NCBI GenBank assembly: GCA_944320815.1
Contig: CALUIZ010000018.1
Location: 1 to 64,000, forward strand
From: an uncultured Phocaeicola sp.
GTDB taxonomy: Bacteria > Bacteroidota > Bacteroidia > Bacteroidales > Bacteroidaceae
Direction of reading: 5' to 3'
DNA: 64,000 nucleotides
Position numbers and translations under genes: made by a program. Of this stretch, positions 35,157 through 44,035 are shown in pieces. How positions within the stretch are numbered: position 1 is the stretch's first letter; every line of letters starts with the position of its first letter. The notes below the pieces were generated by a model that did no database searches, had not been told where the DNA came from, and worked only from the letters and a program-made list of their open reading frames with translations.

Positions 35157-37433
35157 ATGACTGAAAAATTACATATCTTGCTATTATATGCACTGCTTCT
35201 GGTGCCGATGCTGGCAACAGGCTGCAAGGATGACAATGTAGAAGACCCCGGCACGCCGGATTCTCCGGTGGCGGAAGATGTATTCTCGCAAATGAACCGT
35301 GACATCGCCGACATGCAGCTGCTGGCCGAAGGGAATGTAAAGATACTTACCTGCTTTGTGGAAGCGGACGGAAGCGCAGTGCTGGAACTGGACAACGGAC
35401 ATATCCTGAATGTGTATGCGGAAAAGGAAGAGTCAAACACTGTCCCTGTTGCCGGCATCGACAAAGACGGCTATTGGGTATATACACTCGACGGAAAGTC
35501 CGGTACGCTGAACGGAAGCGACGGACAGCCGGCCGCCGCACTGAGTTCGACGGGCAAGACGACGGTCACTCCCCAGTTCCGCATCAACGACAAAAAATAT
35601 TGGGAAGTTTCATTCAACGGAAGCGGCTGGTCGCAATTGGGTAACCGCCAAGTCTGGAACGTGGAAAAGCTGGATGCATCTGCTTTCTCCCCATTCGCCG
35701 CCTGCACTGCCGACGGGAATAGTGCCACGCTCTCACTGCGCTGCGGATCATACGAAATCCATGCGTCGGTTGAGGGAAAAGAAACCACGGAAGCATGGAA
35801 CAAGTTTGTGGCCGGCACAGACGACAATGTACTGCTCGACTTCTCGTATGCCGGATATAAGCATGGAGAAGAAGCCCCTGCCGACGGCTTTGCATGGGGA
35901 TATGAGGTGGAAAATGTAAAAGAGTATATGGATGCGAATCCCGGAATATCCGCACGCCAGGCTTTCATCAAGATTCTGGAGAAGCACAATCTGGTACGCA
36001 CGGAAAACACAGACCAGTATGCGACAAATGCCAATGCACGGATTGTGATTTACTTCCCGGAAGGAGACTACGTGCTGCACAATGACGACGACAACTCTGT
36101 CCGCACACCGGATGAGAACAACACCTATCCGGAAACGGACTCGAAGGGAAACAATGCCAGCAACATTATCAGTATTCTCGGCGGGAACTTCATCATCAAA
36201 GGTGACGGCCCGGACAAGACACGGCTGATTATGGAGACTCCGATGCTTCCCGACAATGAAACCATGTATTCTTCTCCTACGATGATTGCCATACGCAACT
36301 ATTCTTTCTTGGGAAAGTCTTACAACGTGACAGGATCGGCTGCAAAGGGAACATTCAGTGTGGACGTGGAAGGAGCCTCCAATTTCAAAGTCGGCGAGTA
36401 TGTGTGCCTCTATCTGCAGAACAACGACCCAACACTGGTAGCCCAGGAGATTCAACCATATGAGGTGGAATCAACCTTTACAAATCTCATCAATACGGGC
36501 GTGCAGGTGCAGGACTTCCACCAGATTGTCGGCATCCAAGGGAATACCGTCACATTCAAAGAACCTATCATGCACGAAGTGGACCCGAAATGGGGCTGGG
36601 AACTCCGGAAATACAGCTATTATGAAAATGTGGGTGTGGAAGATCTTGCCTTCGTCGGTGACGGGGTGGCAGACTTCAAGCACCACCGCAACTGGAACGA
36701 TGACGGTGCTTACAAGCCGCTCGACTATATCCGTCTGGTAAATTCGTGGATCCGGAATGTGAAATATACCAACGTCAGTGAAGCCACATCAATCGTTTCA
36801 TGCGCCAACTGCTCGGCATACAACATCGAAATAGACGGGACAGGCGGCCATGCAGCCATCCGGTCGCAGGGGTCAAGCCGCGTATTCATCGGTGCAGTGC
36901 GCGACCATTCCAACCGTCCGCTTGCTGATGAATGGTCGGCATCGAACATCGTGGAAGGTGCCGGACAGTATCATGCCTGCGGCGTGTCAAAGCAGAGCAT
37001 GGGAGCCGTCATCTGGCGGGTATCATGGGGAAGCGACGCTTGTTTTGAAGCGCATGCCACCCAACCGCGCGCCACGCTGATTGACAACTGTACAGGCGGT
37101 TTCATGCAGACCCGCCAGGGAGGCGATGCCGAACAGGTGCCGAACCATCTCGCCGACCTGACCATCTGGAACATGAACTCCACCAACTCGCCTGCTCCCA
37201 AAGGAAACGGCAATGTAGGTACGGAATTTGACTGGTGGCGAAGCGGGTGGAAATACTGGAAAATACTTCCTCCGGTCATCGTCGGCTTCCATGGCGACCC
37301 AGTAACGTTCGTGCAGGACCAGGTGAGACTGGATGAAAGCAACGGAACTCCCGTAGAACCTCAGTCACTCTATGAAGCACAGCTGAAAAAACGTCTGGGA
37401 CATGTCCCGGCATGGCTGAACGCTTTGAAATAA
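35157..37433 (+). CDS. DUF4988/DUF4955-like beta-helix lipoprotein, candidate polysaccharide lyase (copy 2)
   Basis: This 758-residue lipoprotein (LVPMLATGC, Cys at 23) starts six bases after its paralogue. It lacks the Ig-like insert of copy 1 but keeps the DUF4988-type domain (LDNGHILNVYAEKEE, TPQFRINDKKYWEVS) and the long beta-helix domain. Shared blocks include NVLLDFSYAGYKHGEE, NANARIVIYFPEGDYVL, NFIIKGDGPDKTRLIME, YENVGVEDLAFVGDG, QYHACGVSKQSMGA and EAHATQPRATLID, and both end VPAWLNA-(I/L)K. This is a tandem duplication followed by divergence. Like copy 1 it may be a lyase with a different bond preference. It is the last operon gene before a terminator. Confidence 0.75.
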   Translation: MTEKLHILLLYALLLVPMLATGCKDDNVEDPGTPDSPVAEDVFSQMNRDIADMQLLAEGNVKILTCFVEADGSAVLELDNGHILNVYAEKEESNTVPVAGIDKDGYWVYTLDGKSGTLNGSDGQPAAALSSTGKTTVTPQFRINDKKYWEVSFNGSGWSQLGNRQVWNVEKLDASAFSPFAACTADGNSATLSLRCGSYEIHASVEGKETTEAWNKFVAGTDDNVLLDFSYAGYKHGEEAPADGFAWGYEVENVKEYMDANPGISARQAFIKILEKHNLVRTENTDQYATNANARIVIYFPEGDYVLHNDDDNSVRTPDENNTYPETDSKGNNASNIISILGGNFIIKGDGPDKTRLIMETPMLPDNETMYSSPTMIAIRNYSFLGKSYNVTGSAAKGTFSVDVEGASNFKVGEYVCLYLQNNDPTLVAQEIQPYEVESTFTNLINTGVQVQDFHQIVGIQGNTVTFKEPIMHEVDPKWGWELRKYSYYENVGVEDLAFVGDGVADFKHHRNWNDDGAYKPLDYIRLVNSWIRNVKYTNVSEATSIVSCANCSAYNIEIDGTGGHAAIRSQGSSRVFIGAVRDHSNRPLADEWSASNIVEGAGQYHACGVSKQSMGAVIWRVSWGSDACFEAHATQPRATLIDNCTGGFMQTRQGGDAEQVPNHLADLTIWNMNSTNSPAPKGNGNVGTEFDWWRSGWKYWKILPPVIVGFHGDPVTFVQDQVRLDESNGTPVEPQSLYEAQLKKRLGHVPAWLNALK

Positions 37434-37454
37434 AGCGACAGATACGCTTTTCCT

Positions 37455-37495
37455 AAAACGTCATGGCACTCTCCTGCAGAAAGCCATGACGTTTT
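37455..37495 (+). terminator. Terminator of the susC operon
   Basis: AAAACGTCATGGC (37455-37467) pairs perfectly with 37483-37495, which ends in TTTT. It follows the last lipoprotein gene by about 20 bases. Confidence 0.85.
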
Positions 37496-37578
37496 CTGTC
37501 AGAAGCGAAAATTTCACCCTGAAATCCCGCTCCTGCAGCCCATTTCCACAACAAAAACATAAAAAAATCGCCACATGT

Positions 37579-37609
37579 TTTTATAAATCAAAAAGAATCA
37601 GTATCTTTG
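37579..37609 (+). promoter_or_regulatory. rpmE promoter
   Basis: TATCTTTG at 37602-37609 is a perfect -7 box, with a T-rich -33 match (TTTT at 37579-37582) 19 bases upstream. The roughly 65-base leader contains a small hairpin, ACACC-AACT-GGTGT. Confidence 0.7.
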
Positions 37610-37681
37610 CAACCCGAAAAAGACCATTGCACACCAACTGGTGTTACCCAAAGAAATAATAACATAAAAAGCATATACAAA

Positions 37682-37936
37682 ATGAAAAAAGGCATTCATC
37701 CTGAAAACTATCGTCCGGTAGTATTTAAAGACATGTCAAACGGCGACATGTTCTTGTCTCGTTCCACTTGTGCCACTAAAGACACAGTTGAATTTGAAGG
37801 CGAAACTTATCCATTGGTAAAACTGGAAATCTCCAGTTCATCACATCCGTTCTACACAGGCAAGTCTAAGTTGGTAGACACAGCCGGACGTGTAGACAAG
37901 TTCATGAACCGCTACGCGAACATCAAGAAGAAATAA
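37682..37936 (+). CDS. rpmE: Ribosomal protein L31, type B
   Basis: This 84-residue large-subunit protein starts at [18 protein letters not shown]; the longer reading covers the leader. The family ends [24 protein letters not shown] as expected. It lacks the CxxC zinc pair of type A L31, so it is the zinc-independent B form. It has its own promoter and terminator and is a single-gene unit. Confidence 0.96.
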   Translation: MKKGIHPENYRPVVFKDMSNGDMFLSRSTCATKDTVEFEGETYPLVKLEISSSSHPFYTGKSKLVDTAGRVDKFMNRYANIKKK

Positions 37937-37952
37937 GTGACTTTTTATTTCT

Positions 37953-37997
37953 AAAAAGAACAGGCATCCCGTCAAAACGAGATGCCTGTTCTTTTTT
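37953..37997 (+). terminator. Terminator after rpmE
   Basis: A 16-bp perfect stem (37953-37968 with 37981-37996) contains AACAGGCATC and GATGCCTGTT and ends in a run of T. Confidence 0.9.
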
Positions 37998-38019
37998 TAC
38001 CCAATACAGGGAAAGCCAA

Positions 38020-38048
38020 CAAAAAAGCCGCCTCAAAAAGAGACGGCT
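38020..38048 (-). terminator. Terminator after efp
   Basis: On the minus strand AGCCGTCTC-TTTTT-GAGGCGGCT forms a nine-pair stem with one G-U pair and is followed by six T residues. It lies just past the efp stop. Confidence 0.85.
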
Positions 38049-38071
38049 CCAATAAAATTCCCTCCAAAAAA

Positions 38072-38638
38072 TCAAGCCTTCACACGGCCCACATATGAAC
38101 CGTCACGAGTGTCCACTTCAATCATTTCATCTGTGTTGATGAACAAAGGAACACGAACTGTTGCACCCGTTTCAACTGTAGCCGGTTTTGTAGCGTTAGT
38201 GGCCGTATCACCCTTCAGACCCGGTTCTGTATAAGTCACCTTCAACTGTACCTTCACAGGAAGCTCTGCATACAGAATAGTCTCTGTAGAAGCGTCAGAA
38301 ACCACGTCAACCACCATTTCTTCCTTCAGGAAGTCAACGCCTTCAATCTGCTCACGTGCAATAGGCACCTGTTCAAAAGTTTCCTGGTTCATAAAGATAT
38401 AATCATCACCCTCCTTATACAGGAACTGATAAGGGCGACGTTCCACACGCACATCCTCCAACTTTTCACCGATATTGAAACGACGTTCCAACACATATCC
38501 GTCAACTACATCTTTCAGTTTCGTACGCATGAAAGTATTTCCTTTTCCTGGTTTCACATGCAAGAAATCAATGCAGAAATACAATTTCCCATCCATACGG
38601 ATAGCTGTTCCGATTTTAATGTCCTGAGCATTAATCAT
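38072..38638 (-). CDS. efp: Elongation factor P
   Basis: This 188-residue protein relieves ribosome stalling at proline-rich stretches. It shows the three beta-barrel layout, with FLHVKPGKGNTFMRTKLKD in domain I holding the loop lysine used for tip contacts in the family. The later YTEPGLKGDTATNATKPATVETGATVRVPLF is the OB-fold signature. The start MINAQDIKIG is standard. It has a full promoter upstream and a terminator downstream. Confidence 0.97.
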   Translation of the reverse strand: MINAQDIKIGTAIRMDGKLYFCIDFLHVKPGKGNTFMRTKLKDVVDGYVLERRFNIGEKLEDVRVERRPYQFLYKEGDDYIFMNQETFEQVPIAREQIEGVDFLKEEMVVDVVSDASTETILYAELPVKVQLKVTYTEPGLKGDTATNATKPATVETGATVRVPLFINTDEMIEVDTRDGSYVGRVKA

Positions 38639-38696
38639 AACTAGAAATCTTTATTATTATGTAATTATATAAATCATCTGATTCTGAATACGGGCA

Positions 38697-38728
38697 CAAA
38701 ATTAATCTAAATCACGAAAAAACGCAAA
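38697..38728 (-). promoter_or_regulatory. efp promoter
   Basis: The minus strand has TAATTTTG (38704-38697) with TTTG (38728-38725) 20 bases upstream, the full Bacteroidetes consensus. It is divergent from the rpmH promoter. Confidence 0.75.
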
Positions 38729-38755
38729 AAGATTTGTGTAAAAATGACTTAGCAC

Positions 38756-38787
38756 TTTGATTATTTAAAAAAAGTCACTAATTTTGC
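38756..38787 (+). promoter_or_regulatory. rpmH promoter
   Basis: TTTG (38756-38759) and TAATTTTG (38780-38787) are 20 bases apart, a full consensus match ahead of rpmH. Confidence 0.8.
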
Positions 38788-38830
38788 AGCCCGAACGCTA
38801 TAGAATAATAACATAAAAACATATCGAAAA

Positions 38831-38992
38831 ATGAAAAGAACCTACCAACCCTCTAACAGAAAGAGAAAGAACAAACACGGATTCCGTGAAAGAATGTCTA
38901 CCGCCAACGGTCGTCGAGTATTGGCAGCACGCCGCGCCAAAGGCCGCAAGAAACTGACTGTATCTGACGAATACAATGGCGTAAAAGCTTAA
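38831..38992 (+). CDS. rpmH: Ribosomal protein L34
   Basis: This 53-codon gene encodes [18 protein letters not shown], then [20 protein letters not shown] and a short tail ending NGVKA. That is the full L34 signature of the large ribosomal subunit. It is very basic, as expected for an rRNA-binding protein. It has a consensus promoter about 45 bases upstream and a terminator just after. Its neighbours are not dnaA or rnpA, the usual partners in many other bacteria. Confidence 0.97.
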   Translation: MKRTYQPSNRKRKNKHGFRERMSTANGRRVLAARRAKGRKKLTVSDEYNGVKA

Positions 38993-39013
38993 ATCCTTAT
39001 TTTTGAACTTCTG

Positions 39014-39052
39014 AAGAGCCGCAGAGACCAATGTTTCTGTGGCTCTTTTTTT
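39014..39052 (+). terminator. Terminator after rpmH
   Basis: AGAGCCGCAGAGAC pairs with GTTTCTGTGGCTCT (with G-U pairs) around CAAT and is followed by a T-run. Confidence 0.85.
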
Positions 39053-39095
39053 GTATCTCAACCTCCTCAAGACTTAGCCACAGACACATATAAAA

Positions 39096-39134
39096 AACGT
39101 CGGGACACCTCTCTACCGGTGATGTCCCGACGTT
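39096..39134. terminator. Hairpin downstream of gpmI
   Basis: AACGTCGGGACA (39096-39107) pairs perfectly with 39123-39134. On the minus strand a T-run follows, so it mainly ends gpmI. Confidence 0.8.
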
Positions 39135-39179
39135 ATATTCAGACAGTCTCTATGTCCGTCAGAAACAGACTGATTCCAC

Positions 39180-40700
39180 TTAATCCTTAATCAAATCATG
39201 TCCGGTCATATCTGCAGGCTGAGACATTCCCATGATATGCAGGATGGAAGGAGCCACATCAGCCAGCACGCCATTTTCAACCTTCGCATCCTTGTTTTCA
39301 GTCACATACACGAACGGAACCGGATTCAAGGAATGTGCAGTATTCGGCGTACCGTCAGCATTCAAGGCATGGTCAGCATTGCCATGGTCTGCAATGATAA
39401 TCACTTCATAACCGTTCGCCTTTGCGGCTTCTACCGTATCACGCACACAATTGTCGATTGCCACCACAGCCTTCTCTATCGCTTCATAGGCACCTGTATG
39501 TCCCACCATGTCGCCATTCGCATAGTTCACGACGATAAAGTCATATTTCTGAGTATTGATGGCTTCAACCAGCTTATCCTTCACCTCATATGCACTCATT
39601 TCCGGCTTCAGGTCGTAAGTGGCAACCTTCGGACTCGGAACAAGAATGCGGTCTTCGTTGTCATACGGGGTTTCGCGTCCGCCATTGAAGAAGAACGTTA
39701 CGTGAGCATATTTCTCTGTCTCTGCGATATGCAACTGCGTCTTGCCGTTTTTGGACAGATATTCGCCCAACGTGTCAGCGACATTCTCCTTCGGGAACAG
39801 AATGTGTACGCCCTTGAATGAAGCGTCATACGGAGTCATACAATAATACTGCAATCCGGGGATAGTCTTCATGCCCTCTTCCGGCATATCCTGTTGAGTA
39901 AGCACGATGGTCAGCTCCTTCGCACGGTCATTGCGGTAATTAAAGAAAATAACCACGTCACCTTCCTTGATTGTGCCATCGAAGTTCGCATTGTTGATCG
40001 GCTTGATGAATTCATCGGTCACACCCTCGTCATACGACTCCTGCATAGCCTGAACCATATCCGTCGCCTGCTTTCCTTTGCCGGCAATCAACAAATCATA
40101 CGCTTCCTTCACACGGTTCCAGCGTTTGTCGCGGTCCATGGCATAGAAACGGCCCACGATAGAAGCGATGCGTCCTGCAGACTGGGCACAATGGGCAGTC
40201 AGCTGTTCGATGAAACCTTTTCCGCTCTTCGGGTCAGTGTCACGGCCATCCATGAAGCAATGCAGGAAAGTTCTGTCTTCCAGTCCATACTCCTTGGCGA
40301 TATCACACAATTTGAACAGATGTTCCAAAGAAGAATGCACACCTCCGTTTGAAGTCAGCCCCATGAAATGAATGTTCTTGCCATGCTCTTTCGCATAAGT
40401 GAAAGCAGACACCACTTCCTTGTTCTTCAGGATACTGCCGTCAGCACACGCACGGTTGATCTTGACCAAGTCCTGATACACGATACGCCCTGCGCCGATG
40501 TTCAAGTGGCCCACTTCCGAGTTACCCATCTGTCCGTCAGGCAAACCGACATTTTCACCGCTCGCCTGCAACTGAGAATGAGGATATTCAGCCAACAGAC
40601 TGTCCCAATACGGAGTCGGAGTGTTGAAGATCACATCGTCCTTCATGTGGTCGCCGCAGCCCCACCCGTCAAGAATCATTAATAGTGCTTTCTTTGCCAT
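39180..40700 (-). CDS. gpmI: 2,3-bisphosphoglycerate-independent phosphoglycerate mutase
   Basis: This 506-residue cytoplasmic enzyme interconverts 3- and 2-phosphoglycerate in glycolysis and gluconeogenesis using two metal ions. The start [14 protein letters not shown] is chosen because the first metal-binding Asp11 belongs to it; an upstream extension is not family-like. Nucleophile Ser61 is in [15 protein letters not shown]. Further motifs are [46 protein letters not shown] and the metal-binding [10 protein letters not shown]. It is a single-gene unit with its own -7 box. Confidence 0.97.
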   Translation of the reverse strand: MAKKALLMILDGWGCGDHMKDDVIFNTPTPYWDSLLAEYPHSQLQASGENVGLPDGQMGNSEVGHLNIGAGRIVYQDLVKINRACADGSILKNKEVVSAFTYAKEHGKNIHFMGLTSNGGVHSSLEHLFKLCDIAKEYGLEDRTFLHCFMDGRDTDPKSGKGFIEQLTAHCAQSAGRIASIVGRFYAMDRDKRWNRVKEAYDLLIAGKGKQATDMVQAMQESYDEGVTDEFIKPINNANFDGTIKEGDVVIFFNYRNDRAKELTIVLTQQDMPEEGMKTIPGLQYYCMTPYDASFKGVHILFPKENVADTLGEYLSKNGKTQLHIAETEKYAHVTFFFNGGRETPYDNEDRILVPSPKVATYDLKPEMSAYEVKDKLVEAINTQKYDFIVVNYANGDMVGHTGAYEAIEKAVVAIDNCVRDTVEAAKANGYEVIIIADHGNADHALNADGTPNTAHSLNPVPFVYVTENKDAKVENGVLADVAPSILHIMGMSQPADMTGHDLIKD

Positions 40701-40746
40701 AATTATTTTGTTTAAAAGTTGATGTTTCTGATTCTGTTTCCGGTAG

Positions 40747-40754
40747 CAAAAATA
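40747..40754 (-). promoter_or_regulatory. gpmI promoter -7 box
   Basis: The minus strand reads TATTTTTG, placed 47 bases ahead of the gpmI start. No well-spaced -33 element was seen. Confidence 0.5.
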
Positions 40755-40794
40755 CAAAATATCCCGCGTCCGGAAGCCGATTTAACAAATAAAA

Positions 40795-40830
40795 AATGTC
40801 ATCCAGACCCATAGGAGTCCGGATGACATT
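40795..40830 (-). terminator. Terminator after tsf
   Basis: AATGTCATCC (40795-40804) pairs with GGATGACATT (40821-40830), and the minus-strand transcript continues with a run of T. It ends the rplM-rpsI-rpsB-tsf unit. Confidence 0.8.
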
Positions 40831-40861
40831 CCTTTTTCTCATCAAGTCTGTCGTCCGAGAA

Positions 40862-41854
40862 TTACTCAGCACGCAAAGTGAAACGCTTGAATTCTGTAAC
40901 GGCCAGTTCTGCATCAGCAGCCTTCAGCACATCCGCAACAGTCTTCTTCGGATCCATGATGCTTTCCTGCTTCAACAGACAAACTTCCTTCAAGAATTTG
41001 CCCAGACGACCCTTGGCGATATTTTCAATCATAGCTTCAGGCAGATTGGCAGCCTTTTCGGCAGCAACCGTAGCCTTGATTTCCTTAGCCTTGGCTACAT
41101 CCTCAGCAGTAATCCATCCCTTAGCCATATTGCTTTCCATATGGTCTTCGCTGTCTACATGAGCAGGATTGATGCCCGCTTTCTTCAATGCAGCGTCTAC
41201 AGCCTTCTGCACCTGTTCAGCTTTAGTCTTTTCGATAGCGACATTGATTTCTTCCTGCTTTACAGATTCAGGAACACCCGCTTCGTCAATGGCAATCGGG
41301 TTCATGGCAGCAATCTGCATACAGATTTCGTGAGCCACCTTCTCATCGCAAGGCTTGTTGAAAGCCACCAGTGTACAAAGCTGGTTTCTGTTCATATGAT
41401 TATAAACAGCTGTGCAAGCGCCTGACACGAAGCAATATCCGTCCAGTTCAGTCTTTTCGCCCGTGATTCCGCTGCGTTCAACCACAGCGTCGGCCACCGT
41501 ACCGCTGCCCATCGGCAAAGCCTTCACTTCATCCAAAGTCTGGCACTTGTTGGCTACGGCAGCATCCAGAATAGCCTGAGTCAGAGCCACGAAGTCTGCG
41601 TTTTTCGCAACGAAGTCCGTTTCGCACTTCAATGCAATCATCGCAGCATAGTCGCCTGTCGACTTAGCCAGCACACAACCTTCTGAAGTTTCACGGTCGG
41701 AACGCTTTGCGGCTACAGCCTGTCCCTTTTTACGAATAATTTCCATCGCCTTGTCGAAATCGCCTTCAGATTCCGTCAAAGCGTTCTTGCAGTCCATCAT
41801 ACCCGCACCTGTCATTTTACGCAGGCGCTGGATCTCAGCCATACTTACAGCCAT
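40862..41854 (-). CDS. tsf: Elongation factor Ts
   Basis: This 330-residue factor recharges EF-Tu with GTP. The N-terminal UBA-like module is RLRKMTGAGMMDCKNALTE with the following EGDFDKAMEIIRKKG, and the EF-Tu-contacting TDFVAKNADF is intact. The length exceeds that of E. coli Ts (283), as in other Bacteroidetes with an enlarged dimerization domain. It follows rpsB after 140 bases that contain a long hairpin, so its level relative to S2 may be set there. Confidence 0.97.
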   Translation of the reverse strand: MAVSMAEIQRLRKMTGAGMMDCKNALTESEGDFDKAMEIIRKKGQAVAAKRSDRETSEGCVLAKSTGDYAAMIALKCETDFVAKNADFVALTQAILDAAVANKCQTLDEVKALPMGSGTVADAVVERSGITGEKTELDGYCFVSGACTAVYNHMNRNQLCTLVAFNKPCDEKVAHEICMQIAAMNPIAIDEAGVPESVKQEEINVAIEKTKAEQVQKAVDAALKKAGINPAHVDSEDHMESNMAKGWITAEDVAKAKEIKATVAAEKAANLPEAMIENIAKGRLGKFLKEVCLLKQESIMDPKKTVADVLKAADAELAVTEFKRFTLRAE

Positions 41855-41908
41855 AGTAGTTTTATTTAAATTGAGTATTAAAAATTAGAATCAGGTTTGT
41901 ATATAAAG

Positions 41909-41977
41909 AAATTGAGAATTGAGAATTAAAGAAAAAGGATTATAAATTCTGTTCCTCTAATTTTCAATTCTCAATTT
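41909..41977. repeat. Inverted repeat between rpsB and tsf
   Basis: AAATTGAGAATTGA (41909-41922) pairs perfectly with TCAATTCTCAATTT (41964-41977). Partial pairing continues inward (AATTA with TAATT). It may attenuate tsf, protect the rpsB message, or be a dispersed palindromic repeat. Confidence 0.6.
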
Positions 41978-41994
41978 TCTATGTTCGGTTTGCA

Positions 41995-42834
41995 TCAAGC
42001 CTCTTCTTCTTCCTTATTCATGAAAGCGGCAGCCTTGGAAGCGTTGATAGCGTCCTCTTCAGCCTTGTCCATGCGAGCTTTTGAAGTTTTTTTCTTGTTG
42101 CCTTTCTGTCCGCTTTCGCCGGCAGCTTCCATATCCACCTTTTCAGCCTTTCTTTCTTCAAGACCTTCTGCCATAGCACCGCAGCAGGCATCCAGAATCA
42201 CTTCGATAGACTTTGTAGCGTCATCGTTGGCCGGAATCACGAAATCCACATTGTTCGGGTTGGAGTTTGTATCAACGATACCGAACACAGGAATACCCAG
42301 ACGGTTCGCCTCACGCACCGCGATGTTTTCCTTCATCACGTCAACCACGAACAGCGCAGACGGCAGACGGGTCAGGTCGGCGATAGAGCCCAGATTCTTT
42401 TCCAACTTGGCGCGCTGGCGGGAAATCTGGAGGATTTCTCTCTTCGACAAGTTTGAATAAGTGCCATCGCTGGTCAGCTTGTCGATTGTAGCCATTTTCT
42501 TCACAGCCTTACGGATTGTAGGGAAGTTGGTCAGCATACCGCCCGGCCAGCGTTCGATTACATAAGGCATGTTCACAGAGGCTGCTTTCTCAGCAACGAT
42601 CTGTTTTGCTTGTTTCTTAGTAGCAACGAACAGGACTTTCTTTCCTGATTTTGCGATTTGCTTCAAAGCTTCAGCAGCTTCGTCAACTTTAGCAACGGTT
42701 TTGTTCAGATCTATGATATGGATTCCGTTACGTTCCATAAAGATATAAGGAGCCATTGCAGGGTTCCACTTTCTTTTCAGGTGTCCGAAGTGGCAACCAG
42801 CCTCCAATAATGTATCAAAATTTACTCTTGACAT
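41995..42834 (-). CDS. rpsB: Ribosomal protein S2
   Basis: This 279-residue small-subunit protein has the S2 core: LLEAGCHFGHLKRKWNPAM, YIFMERNGIHIIDLNKT, ERWPGGMLTNF, and LGIPVFGIVDTNSNP. The last 45 residues are a Lys/Glu/Ala-rich tail (QKGNKKKTSKARMDKAEED) longer than in E. coli, as in relatives. It is separated from rpsI by 221 bases that may hold an extra promoter and a leader RNA. Confidence 0.97.
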   Translation of the reverse strand: MSRVNFDTLLEAGCHFGHLKRKWNPAMAPYIFMERNGIHIIDLNKTVAKVDEAAEALKQIAKSGKKVLFVATKKQAKQIVAEKAASVNMPYVIERWPGGMLTNFPTIRKAVKKMATIDKLTSDGTYSNLSKREILQISRQRAKLEKNLGSIADLTRLPSALFVVDVMKENIAVREANRLGIPVFGIVDTNSNPNNVDFVIPANDDATKSIEVILDACCGAMAEGLEERKAEKVDMEAAGESGQKGNKKKTSKARMDKAEEDAINASKAAAFMNKEEEEA

Positions 42835-43018
42835 TGTCTTAATCTTTTAATCGTTTACTTTCTTTTTTGTTTTGATGAACCAACCGCCCGGTAGTCTTCC
42901 CACAAACCCATTGCAAAAAGAATCCCGACAGTTTAGATGCTAAACGCCCTTATTTTAAGTCCTTGAGTTCTTAAGTTTCCAAAGTCAGCCGTAAGTCCGA
43001 TATTACCGATTACCTGAA

Positions 43019-43052
43019 CAAACTTACAAACTTAAAAACCGGCAAACTCAAA
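43019..43052 (-). promoter_or_regulatory. Possible internal promoter and leader of rpsB-tsf
   Basis: The minus strand has TAAGTTTG twice in tandem (43034-43027 and 43026-43019), each a perfect -7 box, with TTTG words about 16-22 bases upstream. A transcript from here would carry a leader of about 180 bases before rpsB, long enough for feedback control by S2. Confidence 0.4.
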
Positions 43053-43055
43053 AGC

Positions 43056-43442
43056 TTAACGTTTACTGAACTGGAATCTGCGACGTGCTTTCGGACGACC
43101 CGGTTTCTTACGCTCAACTGCACGTGAGTCGCGGGTGATGAAGCCTTCCGCACGGAGTGTCTTCTTGTCTTCCGGATTGATTTTCACCAATGCGCGGGCG
43201 ATGGCCAGACGCAGAGCCTGAGACTGTCCAGTAAAGCCTCCTCCTTTCAGATTAACCTTGATGTCATATTTTTCAGCAACCTCCAGCTTGTTCAGCGGCT
43301 GCTTTACCACAAATTGCAGGATTGATGATGGAAAGTACTGTGCAAGGTCTCTCTTGTTGATCGTAATCTTACCTGTACCTTCGCTGACAAAGATGCGTGC
43401 TACCGCACTTTTACGTCTGCCTAATGCATTTACTACTTCCAT
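43056..43442 (-). CDS. rpsI: Ribosomal protein S9
   Basis: This 128-residue small-subunit protein starts MEVVNALGRRKSAVARIFV and ends with the conserved basic tail (KKPGRPKARRRFQFSKR) that reaches the P-site tRNA. It follows rplM by six bases, the near-universal L13-S9 pair. Confidence 0.97.
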   Translation of the reverse strand: MEVVNALGRRKSAVARIFVSEGTGKITINKRDLAQYFPSSILQFVVKQPLNKLEVAEKYDIKVNLKGGGFTGQSQALRLAIARALVKINPEDKKTLRAEGFITRDSRAVERKKPGRPKARRRFQFSKR

Positions 43443-43448
43443 GCTCTA

Positions 43449-43910
43449 TTATTTAAGTGAATTAATATCGATAACTTTCGGCATCTGAGCTTCATGCTGA
43501 TGTTCGCTGCCTTCATATATATAAAGGTTGCGCAGCAACTGGGCACCCAGACGGTTTTTGGGAAGCATACCCTTCACCACTCTTCTCATCAGTTTTTCCG
43601 GGCCGTTGGGTTTTGCCATCAGGCGGGCCGGAGTGATTTCGCGCTGACCGCCCGGATAACCTGTATAGCTCAGATAAATCTTGTCGGTCATCTTCTTCCC
43701 TGTAAATCTCACTTTTTCTGCGTTGATGATGATCACGTTGTCACCGCAGTCCACATGAGGGGTGAAGTTCGGTTTGTACTTACCTCTCAACAACTTTGCA
43801 ACTTTCGAACCGAGGCGGCCTACCACCTGGTCGGTAGCGTCAACCACAACCCATTCTTTAGTTGCGGTCTCCTTGTTTGCAGAAATGGTCTTGTAACTTA
43901 AAGTATCCAC
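43449..43910 (-). CDS. rplM: Ribosomal protein L13
   Basis: This 153-residue large-subunit protein shows the L13 core: WVVVDATDQVVGRLGSKVAKLLRGK, NAEKVRFTGKKMTDKIY, HTGYPGG-like YTGYPGGQRE, and VKGMLPKNRLGAQLLRNLYIYEG. It is the first gene of the rplM-rpsI-(rpsB-tsf) group, behind a full consensus promoter with about 120 bases of leader. Confidence 0.97.
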   Translation of the reverse strand: MDTLSYKTISANKETATKEWVVVDATDQVVGRLGSKVAKLLRGKYKPNFTPHVDCGDNVIIINAEKVRFTGKKMTDKIYLSYTGYPGGQREITPARLMAKPNGPEKLMRRVVKGMLPKNRLGAQLLRNLYIYEGSEHQHEAQMPKVIDINSLK

Positions 43911-44035
43911 TCTTTGAAAAATTTAAAATGTTAACTACTAAAAAACAATTCTTCCTCACACCTCCCTTCCCCGGACAAAGAAAGGGAAAACGTTCAGAAT
44001 TAAAAACTTATCTTCATTTGATAATAATCGGCTTG

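Noticed and set aside
37629..37644. Small hairpin in the rpmE leader as an autoregulatory element
   Set aside because: Only a five-pair stem; too weak to call without comparison.
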